A stretch of 45,000 nucleotides of DNA from Adiantum capillus-veneris. Its lineage: Eukaryota > Streptophyta > Polypodiopsida > Polypodiales > Pteridaceae. Location: NCBI GenBank assembly GCA_014529385.2, contig CM043959.1:59296253-59341252 (forward strand), in the 5' to 3' direction. The position numbers and the translations under genes are program-made. Position 1 is the first letter of the stretch; every line of letters starts with the position of its first letter. The notes below the pieces were generated by a model. It made no database searches and was not told the origin of the DNA. It worked only from the letters and a program-made list of their open reading frames with translations. Of this stretch, positions 30,957-43,241 are shown in pieces.

Positions 30957-32862
30957 TTACCCTTTTCCGAACTGACAAGCCCGGTCCATGACTACTAGAA
31001 GTGGACGCCGATGGTTAACACTATTAGCACAAGGGTTATAGTAGTAGGGTTGGAGTATGCCTGGCTCAAGGGGTGGTGGTGGGTCCTCCACCCAACAATC
31101 TGCACCTAAGTACGCGAGAAAGCATGTAAGCTTCTGATGGACTTCAGATGAAGTATAGTTGACATCTCTAAAAAAGAATCATTGATTCATCAAAAAATTC
31201 CAATGCCTCAAATCAGTAGAGGCATACTCCTAAATAGAGTCAAAAAACTTGGTAGACTATTGTAGCAAAAAGTGGTGCAAAAGAGAGATACATACTTGTT
31301 GAAACAAGCGTACCGCAAGATGCCTGTGTGAAGAAATTGGTGACAAAAGTTTGCTGCATCAAAGTGCATCGTAAGAGGATATGCGATTGCCTTTGCATAA
31401 GAAAGAGGAGGTTTGGGGGGTATTTGAGTTTCAGCTGAAGTATAATAGTGGGTTGAGTTCGATTTGCCAAAAACATTGGTGTCATCATAGAGGTGCGGCT
31501 GCCACTAATCGAAGCTATCGGTGAGGCCGATCCTCTCCTTGGAGTGGGTGTCGAGGTTGTCGAGTGGGGTGGTGTTGCAAATCTCCCTCGTCCTCTTGCA
31601 TGTCTTCCATGATCTCCCCTCCCGCGTTTTCTTGAACTTTCTCTAGCGGGGGCTACGGCTTGTTTGATGAAGACATCCACCTCCGTATGGTTTGCTATAG
31701 GTGTTTGTTGGCCAAAAAGTATAGTTTGCTTGATAGCCTCCTTAAGTTTCTCCCTATACATCATATGAATCATTAAAGCCTTGAGGGCTTCCTGAGCTTC
31801 TTTTGCAAGCCATGAGAGGAATGAAATGGTTGATTTTTTGAGGCTTTGCCCGGGGAAGTAAATTTGTAGCTGATGTAGTATCATCCAGAGCGCATGGTCA
31901 AACCACAAGACGTGCCCATCCTTGCATTGTTCTCCTTGGCCTAGGAGTTTGCAGCCACATTTTAGGAATGGCCTATGCACATTCCACACCTGATTGGTGC
32001 AGTTCGGGTCTCTTCTTGATGTGGAGATAACTCCTTTGACACCAATGATGCATCCAATCATAGCTTTGCACCTGCGGGTGTCAAAGCATGACATACTAAA
32101 AGGTGTAGCCATGAGAGAATTCAAAATCTGCATCAAACCAACTTTCATTGCAATCTTGTCAGTATTGTTCAAGAGAGTAAGAACAAGACCTTCAGTAAAA
32201 GGTTCCAGCAATGTAAAGTTCCCCATACTCCAAGGTTTGTGGTGTGCGCCGTTCAACATGATTTCTAAAAGCCTACATGGAATGTAGGGATCTGTGTATG
32301 ATTCCAAGGGTTTCTTTGATAGGACAGGTGGTAGGTTGTTGAGACTGAAATTGTGCTCAACAATTTGCTGCTCATCTTCATCTAGATCCTCCAGAATGAG
32401 TGCACTGTTGTTCTCGGTTGGAGGAGAGAGTAATACCTCAGTTGAATTGTTCAGGAGGACTTTCTTTCTTTGCCGTATGAGGGTGTCATTGCGTAGAGGT
32501 TTACCATGAATCTCCTCATGATATTTGGGGAGTGCTCAAGCCATTCCTGCCGATCCTTTTTGTCGGTTGCCATTAATGTGCTGATGTTGGTGGCGAGTTT
32601 TTGAAAGCTGCCTGCGGGTTTTCTTTAGATTTTGAGTAGAGCCGAAACCAAGCAGGTACATCCAACTGTGTTAGAAGCAAGCAATCAGAATTCTCATCTG
32701 CGGCAACTTGCAAGAGCAGCACTATCTAGTTGGATTAGCTTTTGGTGAAACTGCTGATCCCACATACAAAGGAGTAATCCTTGGATGATGGGTGGGGGGG
32801 GAGGCATGAGGATTCCATAGCCTAGTTGGGTGAGAGAGATGTCCCATCCATTAGAAACCTGA
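30957..32862 (-). pseudogene. Unrecognised multi-exon gene with frameshifts
   Basis: A coherent protein can be followed on the minus strand from about 32862 (VSNGWDISLTQLGYGILMP) through LLLTQLDVPAWFRLYSKSK and KYHEEIHGKPLRNDTLIRQR into a long open stretch ending near 31520. That stretch has LLEIMLNGAHHKPWSMGNF, MIGCIIGVKG, LLGQGEQCKDG and a basic Arg/Gly region. The frame then moves to SYAKAIAYPLTMHFDAANF and reaches a GTATGT donor near 31296. The last exon, 31167-30957, joins in phase (DVNYTSSEVHQKLTCF) and ends at TAA. Shifts coincide with C runs at about 32537 and 32795. I do not recognise a domain; it may be a host gene copy or a transposon protein. Confidence 0.5.
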
Positions 32863-33031
32863 AAAAAGAGAGCTTCTCTGTTATGTACGAAATCTCAGCT
32901 ACGTATGAAACAGAGTTCTATGTTTCTTCTGTGCCAAAATAGACAGAAAATCATACCCTCAAGAGGCACCATTATATTCACACATAGCTACCAACACTTG
33001 GTTCGTGATCCCTCGCATGGCACCAATTGCA

Positions 33032-33375
33032 GTAGCTATGGTGCATCCTTTGTGGAAAAGGATGAAGAAGTGGTGGTGGGCCTCTTGTGCCTAGAAATTC
33101 TTGTGATCCACTGCTGCAATAGCTCAAGCACGAGAGAGAGAAACAGAGAGACTCCTCCCGTGCAAGAAAAAGAAAAAAGACAGCAGCTTGCTGCTGACTT
33201 GGGATGGTTGGCTTGGCAAAACTAGAGCAATGGCTCTGATGAGTTTCTCAAAAAGTGAGCACGTTTCCAAAAAGAAAGAAATATTACCCAGTGCCAATGC
33301 TTTTCTCTAAACAGTGACAAGACCTGCATTTGGGTATCCCTGTAGCAGCAGCAGTAGAGAAATTGCCCATTTATG
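33032..33375. repeat. Direct duplication, copy A
   Basis: The segment starting GTAGCTATGGTGCATCC and the segment AAGACCTGCAT...GCAGCAG...TTGCCC recur in the same order at 33704-34368, with moderate divergence. Copy A lacks the MITE found in copy B. No gene is visible within it. Confidence 0.6.
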
Positions 33376-33703
33376 TTACTGATCATGTGAGCGAATTAGT
33401 ATGTTAATCATATCATATTGTTGCTATAGCTCCACCGCAAGAGAAGAACAGAGAGATCATTAGATTATACTCATAAGGCACCAGTACAATCAAACCTAGT
33501 TAGGTTCAGTTGGAGGATACTGGGCTATGGAACCAGATACTCGATCGGCGACAATGTTACTGTCAAAGTTGGGAGTTTCATGTGTGAGTCCAGAAGCAAT
33601 GGAGATTTGCTGATCCTCATTTCTGTTGTAACCCACAAATCATGGCGTGCTTGCCAAGTAATCAAGAGAGGAAGAGAAACAAAAATTGAGCCTTTCGCTG
33701 CAC

Positions 33704-34368
33704 GTAGCTATGGTGCATCCCTACTGGAAAAAGATGAAGATGTTGTGGTGACCCTCTTGTGCTAAAAATTCTTGTGCCTCACTGCTGCAATAGCTCCACT
33801 GTGAGAGAGATAGAGGGAGGATTGCGCATTATTGCATGTCCCTAATTAATAATAGGGAAAATTACCAAAATACACCTCTAATTTGTGGAAATTCCCAAAA
33901 TACCCCTCAAAAATTTCAAAATTCCCTAAACACCCCCAATATTTTGTCATAAATTCCCAAAATGCCCTTCAAATTTTCCAAAATACCCCTGGTTGTGAAA
34001 TTAAATTTCTCCAAAGATTTAAAAATTTGTAGCTTTTCATAAGAAGACTCATTATAAGATGCTAAATTCAGAATTTGAGTCGATTATGTAGGCTTTGGAG
34101 ATGAATTGGTTCATTATCTTTAAACATAATTGCCTTTTTTTGCTAGGTAATTTGTGGTAAATTACATGTCAAGCATGCAAAAACGGATCTCGATTATAAA
34201 AAAAGAATAAAGATTAAAAAATCTTGAACAATCCAGCCAAAATAGATACAAGGGTACTTTGGGAATTACTACAAATTAGAGGAGTATTTTGGTAATTTTC
34301 CCTTAATAATAAGACCTGCATATGGCATTCCTGCAGAGCAGCAGGAGTAAACATTTGCCCTTTTCTTT
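33704..34368. repeat. Direct duplication, copy B with MITE insertion
   Basis: Copy of 33032-33375, interrupted between 33855 and 34302 by the MITE. A further partial copy of the CAATAGCTC...GAGAGA motif is at about 33424-33460. The stretch 33376-33703 holds nothing else that I recognise. Confidence 0.55.
33855..34302. mobile_element. Mutator-like MITE with 9-bp target duplication
   Basis: A 448-bp element starts GGGAAAATTACCAAAATAC and ends with its inverted complement. The terminal inverted repeat extends to about 50 bases with a few mismatches. It is flanked by perfect TTAATAATA at 33846-33854 and 34303-34311. A 9-bp duplication with long inverted repeats is typical of Mutator-like elements. 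The interior has no ORF, and near the left end TTCCCAAAATRCCC-like units repeat several times. Confidence 0.88.
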
Positions 34369-34439
34369 GAGATCGTAATAAGGGCCTAAGATGAGTGGGT
34401 GGTATTAACCTCCCTTTTTCTTTCTTTTGAGACCTTTAC

Positions 34440-37367
34440 GGGTATGAGCTAGTAAAAAAAGGGTAGATTATGGGTTGGTTCCAGCCTGGTTATAAGCTTT
34501 GTCGCCTATAGGTTCATAACCTAGATGGCATGTGAGGATTATCTTTCTTGGCCCTGATATTTCAGGTGGGGCTTTTTTTCAGCTGTAAGGTCTGAGGACT
34601 TTCTTTTCCACTTAAAACCTTCCAAAACTTCTAAGAGTTTTTAGGGCTCCTCCCCTAGAAGCAATCCTCTAACAACAAACTTCCCAAAAAGGGGCTCTGC
34701 TCTGATTTGCTAGGTCTATGATCCCCAACCCCTCCTGAGAACAAGGTAGAGTGATGACTTGCTAGGCCACTTTGGCCCGGGCTATCTGAGTGTCGAGCCC
34801 TAACCAAAGGAAATTCTTGATCAGCATCTCTACCTAGTTGATTAGGAACTCGAAAAGATCCAACAAGATGTAATGTACCACATCATATCCAACCACACGT
34901 GGTTGGCCACTACAACTCTGTCTGCCAAGGAAAGTCGTGCCGAGCTCCAATGTAACAGCTTCCTCCTGATGGACAGGAGGAGGGGAGCAATCTGCTGCTC
35001 AAGAGACAAGTCCAAGCCAACTTGACAGCCCAAGTATCAAACTACAGTCCCTGGGGGGATCCATCTGAAACTCGCACTTGGCAACCAATTAGGCGTAGGA
35101 GCATTGCCAACCGAGAAAGCCACTATCTTCCTCCAGTTGATCAGTGCGCTTGATGCACAGCAAAAAGTCTCAAGAGCCTGCGCACACCTATGTAGGTTGG
35201 CCTCCTGGTCCTCCAAGTACAAAGCTGAGTCATCTACAAACTCACCATCCAATAGCTCATCACCTCGAATAGGGAGAGCTAAGCCACATAAACCAACCTG
35301 CTGTGAAACCAAAAATCTGCTCATCACCTCAGCATAGAATAGAAAGAGGAAGGGGGCAAAAGGACAGCCCTATCTCACCAAACGTGTGAGCATGAAACGA
35401 TCTCCTCTACCTCCTGCCAAAAGCACCTGACTCATGTGTGCACATCTGTAAAGAGCTGACACACCTATGATCTAGGCATTTGAGAAGCCCATCCTGCATA
35501 GAGTGCCCTCTAAAAAGTCCCAGTCAACTCTATCGTAGGCCTTCTCGAAATTGAAAAGAAGTATCACCAGATCCTCACCACGAAAGTGCACGAGGGCAGA
35601 TGCCTCCCAAAAAGTAAAGATGTTGTACAGGATACTACGCTCCTTGACAAAACCTGTCTGGGTCCATGTATAATGCTCTCTAGAAGTGGCTGAATCCTCA
35701 AACTCAAAGCCTTGGCCAGAATTTTGTAGGCTGAGTTGAGGATGGTGATCGGCCGCCACTATCGAATCTCATCCAAGGAGCCACCCTCCTTAGGAATGAG
35801 GTCGATCAAGCCCTCACTCATGCTGTCAAGTATCTCTCCTGTGTGTATGATATATTGAAAAGCCTTGTAGAGATCTGAGCCAAGCTAGTCCCAATACTCT
35901 AAGAAAAAACTGGGAATCAAACCATCCTCACCTGGACAGCTACCATGGGGAAGTGCTCCAAGGGCCGCGTGGAGCTCCTCTAGCTGAAGAGGTAGCTCAA
36001 GCCTCTGGCGCATCTCCTCAGTCATCACAAGACAAGGCATCTGTGCCCAAACCTGCTCTCTACATGCATCCTGACGCTCTGATTGAGTCTCTATTGACAA
36101 CAGGTCATGGTAAAAGCATGTCCTCTGGATCTGAAGCAACTAACCTATCAAGCCTCCTCAATTGGCTGACACTGGCATGCGCATGTCAGGGTCTCACTGT
36201 CTCAAAGAATGCCTTTGTCACTCTGTCACCCCACCTAGGTCCACTGAGATGCCTGTCGATGGAAAGCAAACTCATGGCACCTCTCCTCTGTGTTTGCAAG
36301 CTCCTGACGAGCCTGCTGCAAGTGCTCCTCCAAACATGGAATGTCTAGGTGTTGTTCCCGCATCCTCTACAAGGAAGCAACACCCCATCGGAGACGCTCC
36401 TCCTCCTCTCTCGCTGCAGCCAGGCGAGCCGTAGACTCCTAAAGAAAGAGCCGACAAATCAGAGCAAGTCTAGAGGACACTCTGTCAGCAGAGAGTCCTG
36501 CATGTCCAAGTCCTCTATCCAAAGAGCCACCACTCGCTCTCTAAGCTCAGAGTCCAGTAAGACCCTCTCAAGGATGCGTAGCATCGTTCTCCCCCCCCCC
36601 CCTCTATGTATCTATCACTGCGAGGATCACTAGTGAATGGTCTGAAAAGGATGTCCCAACCAGAATGCAAACTGTCCCACCCAAGTCACATAAGTGGTCA
36701 TTGGTGTAGAAGTGATTTATCCAAGATATATTCACTCCTCCCACTCTACGGTCCGAGAGGAGGCCAGGTTGTCTAGGGGCCTCACAAAGCCATAGTAGTG
36801 CCACACATCTGAAACCCGCAAAGTCATACATAGCCTCTCCCAAGCTGCCAATTCAACTCCATGCACAGTAGTATGGCTACCTCCAATATTGTTTGAGGGG
36901 TCCTCCAACATGTTGAAGTCACCCCCAATGCACCATTGCTCTGCCTACGGTAGAGGCTCTACAATGTGAGACCAAAACTCTGCAGGTACACTCACCACAT
37001 TGGGCGCATAGATGTTTAGGAAGCCCAAGAGGCAACCTTGAACCTGCATAGTAATCCATTGAACCTTGCGAGACACAATAATATCTCTGTCCATAATGGC
37101 TTGCTGCCAAGAGTCTGCAATAGTCATACATACCCCTCCTTGGATGCCACCAGATCCAAATGCAGCTGACCAAAATGTCTCATACCACCCACAAAAAAGC
37201 TCACCACATCATCTAATGCGTCTCTCACACAAATGATGCTCCTGTAGCATAAGAAGGTCAATCTCTCCTCCCACAAGGCATCATTGAAGCTCCTAACATA
37301 GTCGGGCCCTCTCGCATTGAAACTGGGGCCCACCCAATCCTTGCACGTTCCATGAGACAATCCTCAT
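34440..37367 (-). pseudogene. LINE ORF2 endonuclease and reverse transcriptase
   Basis: ATG at 37367 starts MRIVSWNVQGLGG, the first endonuclease strand. YAPNVV, GDFNMLEDP and SDHSLV mark further AP-endonuclease motifs down to about 36600. A linker follows (VALWIEDLD). The RT begins near 36139 with LEELHAALGALPHGSCPGED, then LILFNFEKAYDRVDW-like residues near 35545, and the catalytic pair in EFVDDSALYLED near 35235. The C-terminal region runs from 35033 (SSARLSLADRVVVANHV) through NFLWLG to about 34450. It is shortened and in several frames. This enzyme would nick DNA and copy LINE RNA in place. Confidence 0.8.
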
Positions 37368-37799
37368 GGAGAGAAAGAGAGAAGTGATGCTACAGCAGTA
37401 GCTAACCGTGCTATCTTTGCCAGCTCTCTTGGATGGGAAATAATCCGCATCCGAGCGTCCCCGAGATAGACGTGACTGCAAAGAGTGTCTAGCCCAAGCC
37501 CAAGAAGAGCCGAGTGCAAGACAACCTCCTCTATTCAAGAGTCCTCATGTATATGTTCATAGCATGGTGGGCTCTGTGTGCCAGCAAAAAAGTGAATTAC
37601 AATGTTTCTACATCCTGCTAAGTCTGGAGGTGTCACTGAGAACCTGGCCAACGGCCACATAGTATGAACCAAGTCTATAACCCCTGGGTCTCCCATGTGA
37701 AGAGAGAACTCAAGGGCTTGTGCCTGTAGCCACTCCAACACTGAGTCCAAAGTCCACTTAGGCTGGTCCTTGCCACATAGGGGAAAAGCGAAGCCAACA

Positions 37800-39257
37800 G
37801 CTCATTCCAGGGCCTCTATCCCTCTAGCTGCAAGGAACAGTACATGAACTCTGAAGCAAGTTGCCTAAAAGTCTGGTGAAGGGTCGCCAAGATATTGTGT
37901 AAAGTTGTAGGCAGCGACGACGAATGTCGAAGCTCCTTAGTCCACGCGGAACTGCTGCAGAGGGAGACGTCTGCCCAGAAGGGGGGGTTGCAAGAAAGGC
38001 TATCCCTCTCTCGCCAAGCGACTTGTGGAAAAATTGCTTCCAAGAGATTGCCTAGCAGCTGAGGATGGTTCTGGCCCCTAGGTCGGCTGCAGGGAAGTAG
38101 CGAAAGGGGATGTGGAAGCAGGGGGGCTAGCAGGAGAAGGAGGAGAGGGGGGGCGGGGAGCGACATAGGGAGGAGGGTGAGGTGGGGAGGCGAAGGAAGG
38201 AGGCGGGGGGGAGGGGCGGAGGGGAACTCGGGGGGAGTGGCTGTCGGAGGTGAGGCTGAGGTGGAGGGTGGAGCAGGGACCTCGTCCTGCTGAAGAGGGT
38301 CAAAACGTTTCCCTATGGGAACCCACTGCTGCTGGACTGGATCTTGGTGACCATTTTGAGTGCCAAGGCTAGCGTGGTGGCCCCTGTTGATGCCGACCAC
38401 AAACCTGCTGCCAGCCCTCCTCCGCTTGAGCCGCAGGCTTGGAGGGTGGCTCTGCCTACGTACCCTTCGACTCTGTCTGCTGTCTGCTGATGTCTAGCCC
38501 TTGAAGGCTGGGGCTGAGCTTGAGGTGTAGGGCGAGGTCTCCTCCATGGACAGGTCTTAGGAAGATTTCCCATCTGACGACAAATAAAACATTGATTTGG
38601 GAGGTTCGAATACTCCACGCTCTGACGAAACCAACCTCCACTCACTCGAGGTAGTAGGATGACCTTCGAGAGAGTGTGGGTGTCCCGAACCAGATAACGT
38701 ACTGTGCGGATGTCAACCGCCTTGGCAGCTACTGAGGCTGTAGTGTGAGGTGTCTCCAGGACAATCCCAATCTCTAAGCCTATCCTGGAAAGGAGCGAAA
38801 GGTACTCCCTCCACCAGCCGGGGCAGCAGACTGAGATGGGTAGCTCTGTCTCCTCGATAAGAACGTTGGTAGCTGGGTCGAAACCATGATGCCACTGTCA
38901 AAACTGTGCCCGAATTGCTTCGATAGCCAATGGGCTCATTGCAACGACCTTGGAAGCCATCCCGAGAGTCTCAAACTCTATTTGGTGGTAGCCACGCCCG
39001 AGAAACTGAACATCGAGAATCTTGCCTACCTCTGCTAAAAGGCGAGCCTGAAGGAGATCACGCACCTCTCCTCTTCTAAATCGGGTGCCGATGATCTTGT
39101 AGATGTTGTAAGTCTCTTGGAGGCTCTTCACCTTTGCGGCTAGGCTCGCTTGCTCTATCAAAGAGAGAGCAAGTCGGATGGTGGGCTCTATAGGGTCGGC
39201 GAGGGGGCTTCTGGAGAGTCCCTCTAGGGCGTAACAATAGCCTCCATCTGTGTCTAT
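37800..39257 (-). pseudogene. LINE ORF1 (DUF4283 plus zinc knuckle)
   Basis: An ATG at about 39257 (MEAIVTP) begins a broken frame. The clearest piece, 39161-38898, has IGTRFRRGEVRDLLQAR, then VQFLGRGYHQIEFETLGMA, the DUF4283 RNA-binding fold of plant L1 ORF1. The next pieces carry GGWFRQSVEYSNLPNQCFIC and a knuckle in which the His is replaced by Asn (CFICRQMGNLPKTC). A long Pro/Ser-rich tail ends near 37800. ORF1 would bind LINE RNA; the lost His suggests reduced constraint. Confidence 0.75.
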
Positions 39258-39300
39258 TACTGTGAGTGGGGCAAAAAACCAGAACCATATGACTTTCAGG

Positions 39301-39620
39301 AGCTTCGACTACGAAGGACAGACCCTCAAGGTCAAGGCACAAGGAAAAAACCCGACGGCCACGCGGGGGGGGGGATGCGCAAGGGAGAAGCAGGATGGGG
39401 GAGCTGAAGGCAGCAAGCGGGGGGGCTGACGAGTGAAGGGAGAGAAAAGAGCAAGAGGGCTGGCACGTGAGGACGAAATATCAAATGGGGGAGGCGGGTT
39501 GCACGCAGGAGCATGCAGCAGCATCAGTACGGAAGCGACAGCGCGATGGCGAGGGGAGGGGGTTCAACGATGGCCGTGGGGGCAGCGTTCAGCAATAGCG
39601 AGCTTCCCATCGTTTCTAAC
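39301..39620 (-). other. GC-rich stretch, probable LINE 5' region
   Basis: Contains G/C runs and no supported ORF. It is continuous with ORF1 and much more GC-rich than the DNA to its right, so I treat it as the 5' UTR. Confidence 0.4.
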
Positions 39621-40070
39621 TTTTTAATTTATGGATGGTAGGTGTCAAAATTGTGAAGCACTTGTTATCGAGGTCCCCAAGTGGGTTCATAGCCACTGCA
39701 TTTAAGTAGTATTGTAGGCTATGCGCCATGGCATAGTGGGGGGGAGTGGGAAAGTGGCAATGAGTTGTGTGTCCCACAGAGAAACAAAGAGGGATGTAAC
39801 CTCTTCTTGCACGCATGCTGATGATGTAGACTTGATGTTCATTTTAAGTGAATCAGATTTGAAGGTACCACACAATGGGTCAATCCAAGATGACTCATAC
39901 CCACTTTGCGCAGTTGGGTCCCTAATGTGACATCAAGGGCCCAAATAACTCATTGAGATAGGCTCAATACTGAAGCTCTAGCTCTCAACATGTGTTCCAA
40001 GTATTACTTGTCGAGTAATTTAAATACAAAAAAAATCATGAATTATATACTCCCAACAAATTCGGAGTTA
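39621..40070. other. Nothing recognised
   Basis: Moderately AT-rich sequence without supported genes, repeats or structured motifs. Confidence 0.4.
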
Positions 40071-40075
40071 TGTGT

Positions 40076-40565
40076 CCTCCACCATGAAGCTCGATGAGTT
40101 CCATGGTGGATGACCAAGCATGTTTGTGTGGTCAGGCTACGTTAACTCGTTTGAGTTACATGGGTGGCCACCATGGAACTCGACGAGTTTCATCATTGCC
40201 ACCATAACTGGCCACGATAATACAGCCATGTAACTCGTTGAGTTACATGGATTGCCACCAAGGATCTTGTTGAGTTACTTCGTGGCCACTATGAGAAGCC
40301 GCAATGGCCTTGCCACATAACTTAGCTAATTATGTGACAATCCAACTTTATATGACATGGATGCCACGATAACTCAAAGAGTTACTATGACACATTGTTG
40401 AGTTACTGTGGCAACCTTGCATGTTTTATGTTTTGTGTCTAATCCATGCACGTTGTCCACGTGACTAGGCAAGTTACATGGATAGTGTTCACATTATTCA
40501 TGTAACTCTCCAAGTTACGTTGTCAACGTCTCATTTGCCAAATAACTCGAGATGTGTTACTTGGT
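40076..40565. repeat. Dispersed TAACTC(N3)GAGTTA palindromes
   Basis: Perfect or near-perfect inverted pairs recur, for example TAACTCGTTGAGTTA at 40231-40245, TAACTCAAAGAGTTA at 40370-40384 and a variant near 40143-40158, often followed by CATGG and GCCACCA. About ten half or full sites occur in 500 bases. No gene is visible. Confidence 0.6.
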
Positions 40566-40838
40566 TAATAAACATCATTCCATGTGATGACCAAATCTTG
40601 GTCAAAACGAGCTCAAGATCGTTTTTTGAAGTTCATACTATAGTTCACAACAAAAAAAAAATGATGGCAAGAGATCTCTAACAATGTGCATGATAGGGAG
40701 AAGGCCCATTACATCATCACCTACATGTAGGTCAAGGCCACTTGGAGACAAAGCTTGTTTGTCTGGTTGGAGGGCTCCTCCATTATGTTCGTCTCCCTCT
40801 TTTTCTCCTTATCTTTGTCTCTCCACCATTCTCTACTA

Positions 40839-40841
<3 letters not shown>

Positions 40842-40880
<39 letters not shown>
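40842..40880. repeat. (GA)n microsatellite
   Basis: Uninterrupted GA run. Confidence 0.97.
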
Positions 40881-40882
<2 letters not shown>

Positions 40883-40954
40883 AAATAAAAAAAACAAAAG
40901 ATAAGTTGGTCCTGTAAAAAAACATTACTAAATTTCTCTTATAATTAATTTAGT

Positions 40955-40968
40955 TGTGTGTGTGTGCG

Positions 40969-41041
<73 letters not shown>
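40955..41041. repeat. (GT)n-(GA)n compound microsatellite
   Basis: A short GT run and then a long GA run from 40972. Confidence 0.97.
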
Positions 41042-41043
<2 letters not shown>

Positions 41044-41258
41044 TTGTTTTTTAAACTAGTAGGTTTTCAATAAAATCATTAGATTTAAATAGAATTTACT
41101 TCAAAAAATAGAAAAGAATATAGAGGACCACCAAAAACATAGAACTTACATAAAATCATAGAAAAAATATGGACAAGGAATCACAGAAATAGGAATAGTT
41201 GTGGGTATGTGGAAGCATATATGGTACCTTGTTCTACATCCACTATGCAATGAGGATG

Positions 41259-41422
41259 TTAGTGGGGATGTCGTAGTGTTTAGTCAATACTATGCATGAT
41301 GGAGCTGATGGTTATATTGTCTTGTGGGTGACTCGTACCATTAGTGGGGATGTTGTAGTGTTTAGTTGATACTATGCATGATGGACCTAATGGTTATATT
41401 GTTGTGTGGGTGACTAAAACCG
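41259..41422. repeat. Tandem duplication, two 82-bp copies
   Basis: TTAGTGGGGATG...GTGGGTGACT occurs twice in direct succession (41259-41340 and 41341-41422) with about ten differences. Confidence 0.8.
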
Positions 41423-41935
41423 TGAGTCTATAACTTGCACTTTCCTTTAAGGGTGAATCTCTCCTTATTCTAGATTCATCTAGGTATATCTCTCCATCTC
41501 TCTCTATCCCTCATGTAGAGTCTTATGATACACTGAGCGAAATTTACCGAGCGAATGGTAAAACAGAGCAAGACCCACTTCTGATTTAATTAAATAGCTT
41601 TTGCTCAAACTCTACCATACGAGTTGACAAAAGGTCACTCTACTAGCACAAATGTAGCCACACCACTTCTACTACTACTACTACTTCTTCTTGATTTTCA
41701 TGGAGCTGTGACAATTAAACATCACAGACATTCCCTATGACGCTCCTCGAAGCCTCCTAGGGTCATAATACTAGACCACTGCTATAACGAGATCTTTTTG
41801 AGAAAATAATCTTTAAGATATTATCTAGCTTAAAAGTCAAAAGACCAACTAGTTTTCAAGAAGAAAACTGGTTTAAAAAATGGATGAAATTAAATTTACA
41901 CTCTTTTTCTCAAAAACTGAAAAGTAGTTGCACTA
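41423..41935. other. Nothing recognised
   Basis: AT-rich sequence without supported coding regions or repeats apart from short CTA/CTT runs near 41675. Confidence 0.4.
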
Positions 41936-42950
<1,015 letters not shown>

Positions 42951-43003
42951 GAGACCAACCGGTGGGTTCACAACCGGTGGGTTCACACCCACCGGTCGGT
43001 CTC
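42951..43003. repeat. ACCGGTGGGT stem-loop
   Basis: ACCGGTGGGT (42973-42982) pairs with ACCCACCGGT (42987-42996) around a 4-base loop. An overlapping longer pair, GAGACCAACCGGTGGGT at 42955-42967 and upstream and its complement up to 43003, has one mismatch. It is 240 bases upstream of the LINE ATG and may belong to its 5' UTR. Confidence 0.6.
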
Positions 43004-43241
43004 TCTCTCTAAAAACGCAGCCAACTTTTGACCTAGTAGACAGCAGTCCACTCTTTTGATCATAACTTCTTCATCCGAACTCCGATTTGGGTGATCTATA
43101 ATCTCAATCGAAGACAACAAAGTCCTCTACGCATTGATGTAAAGACAGGAATTTTCAGAGTTATGGAAGGCATTTCTGTAGCAGCATTTCCGAAGTGAAC
43201 AGGTTCAACAAAATTGATTCTCATCTCCTATTTTACATACA

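Larger units (their letters stand above)
34440..39300 (-). mobile_element. Decayed L1-type LINE
   Basis: In minus orientation there are a GC-rich 5' region, ORF1 with DUF4283 and a zinc knuckle, and ORF2 with endonuclease, RT and the C-terminal region. No LTRs are present. Many stops and shifts show it is old. The ends are approximate: no poly-A tail or target duplication was identified. Confidence 0.85.
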
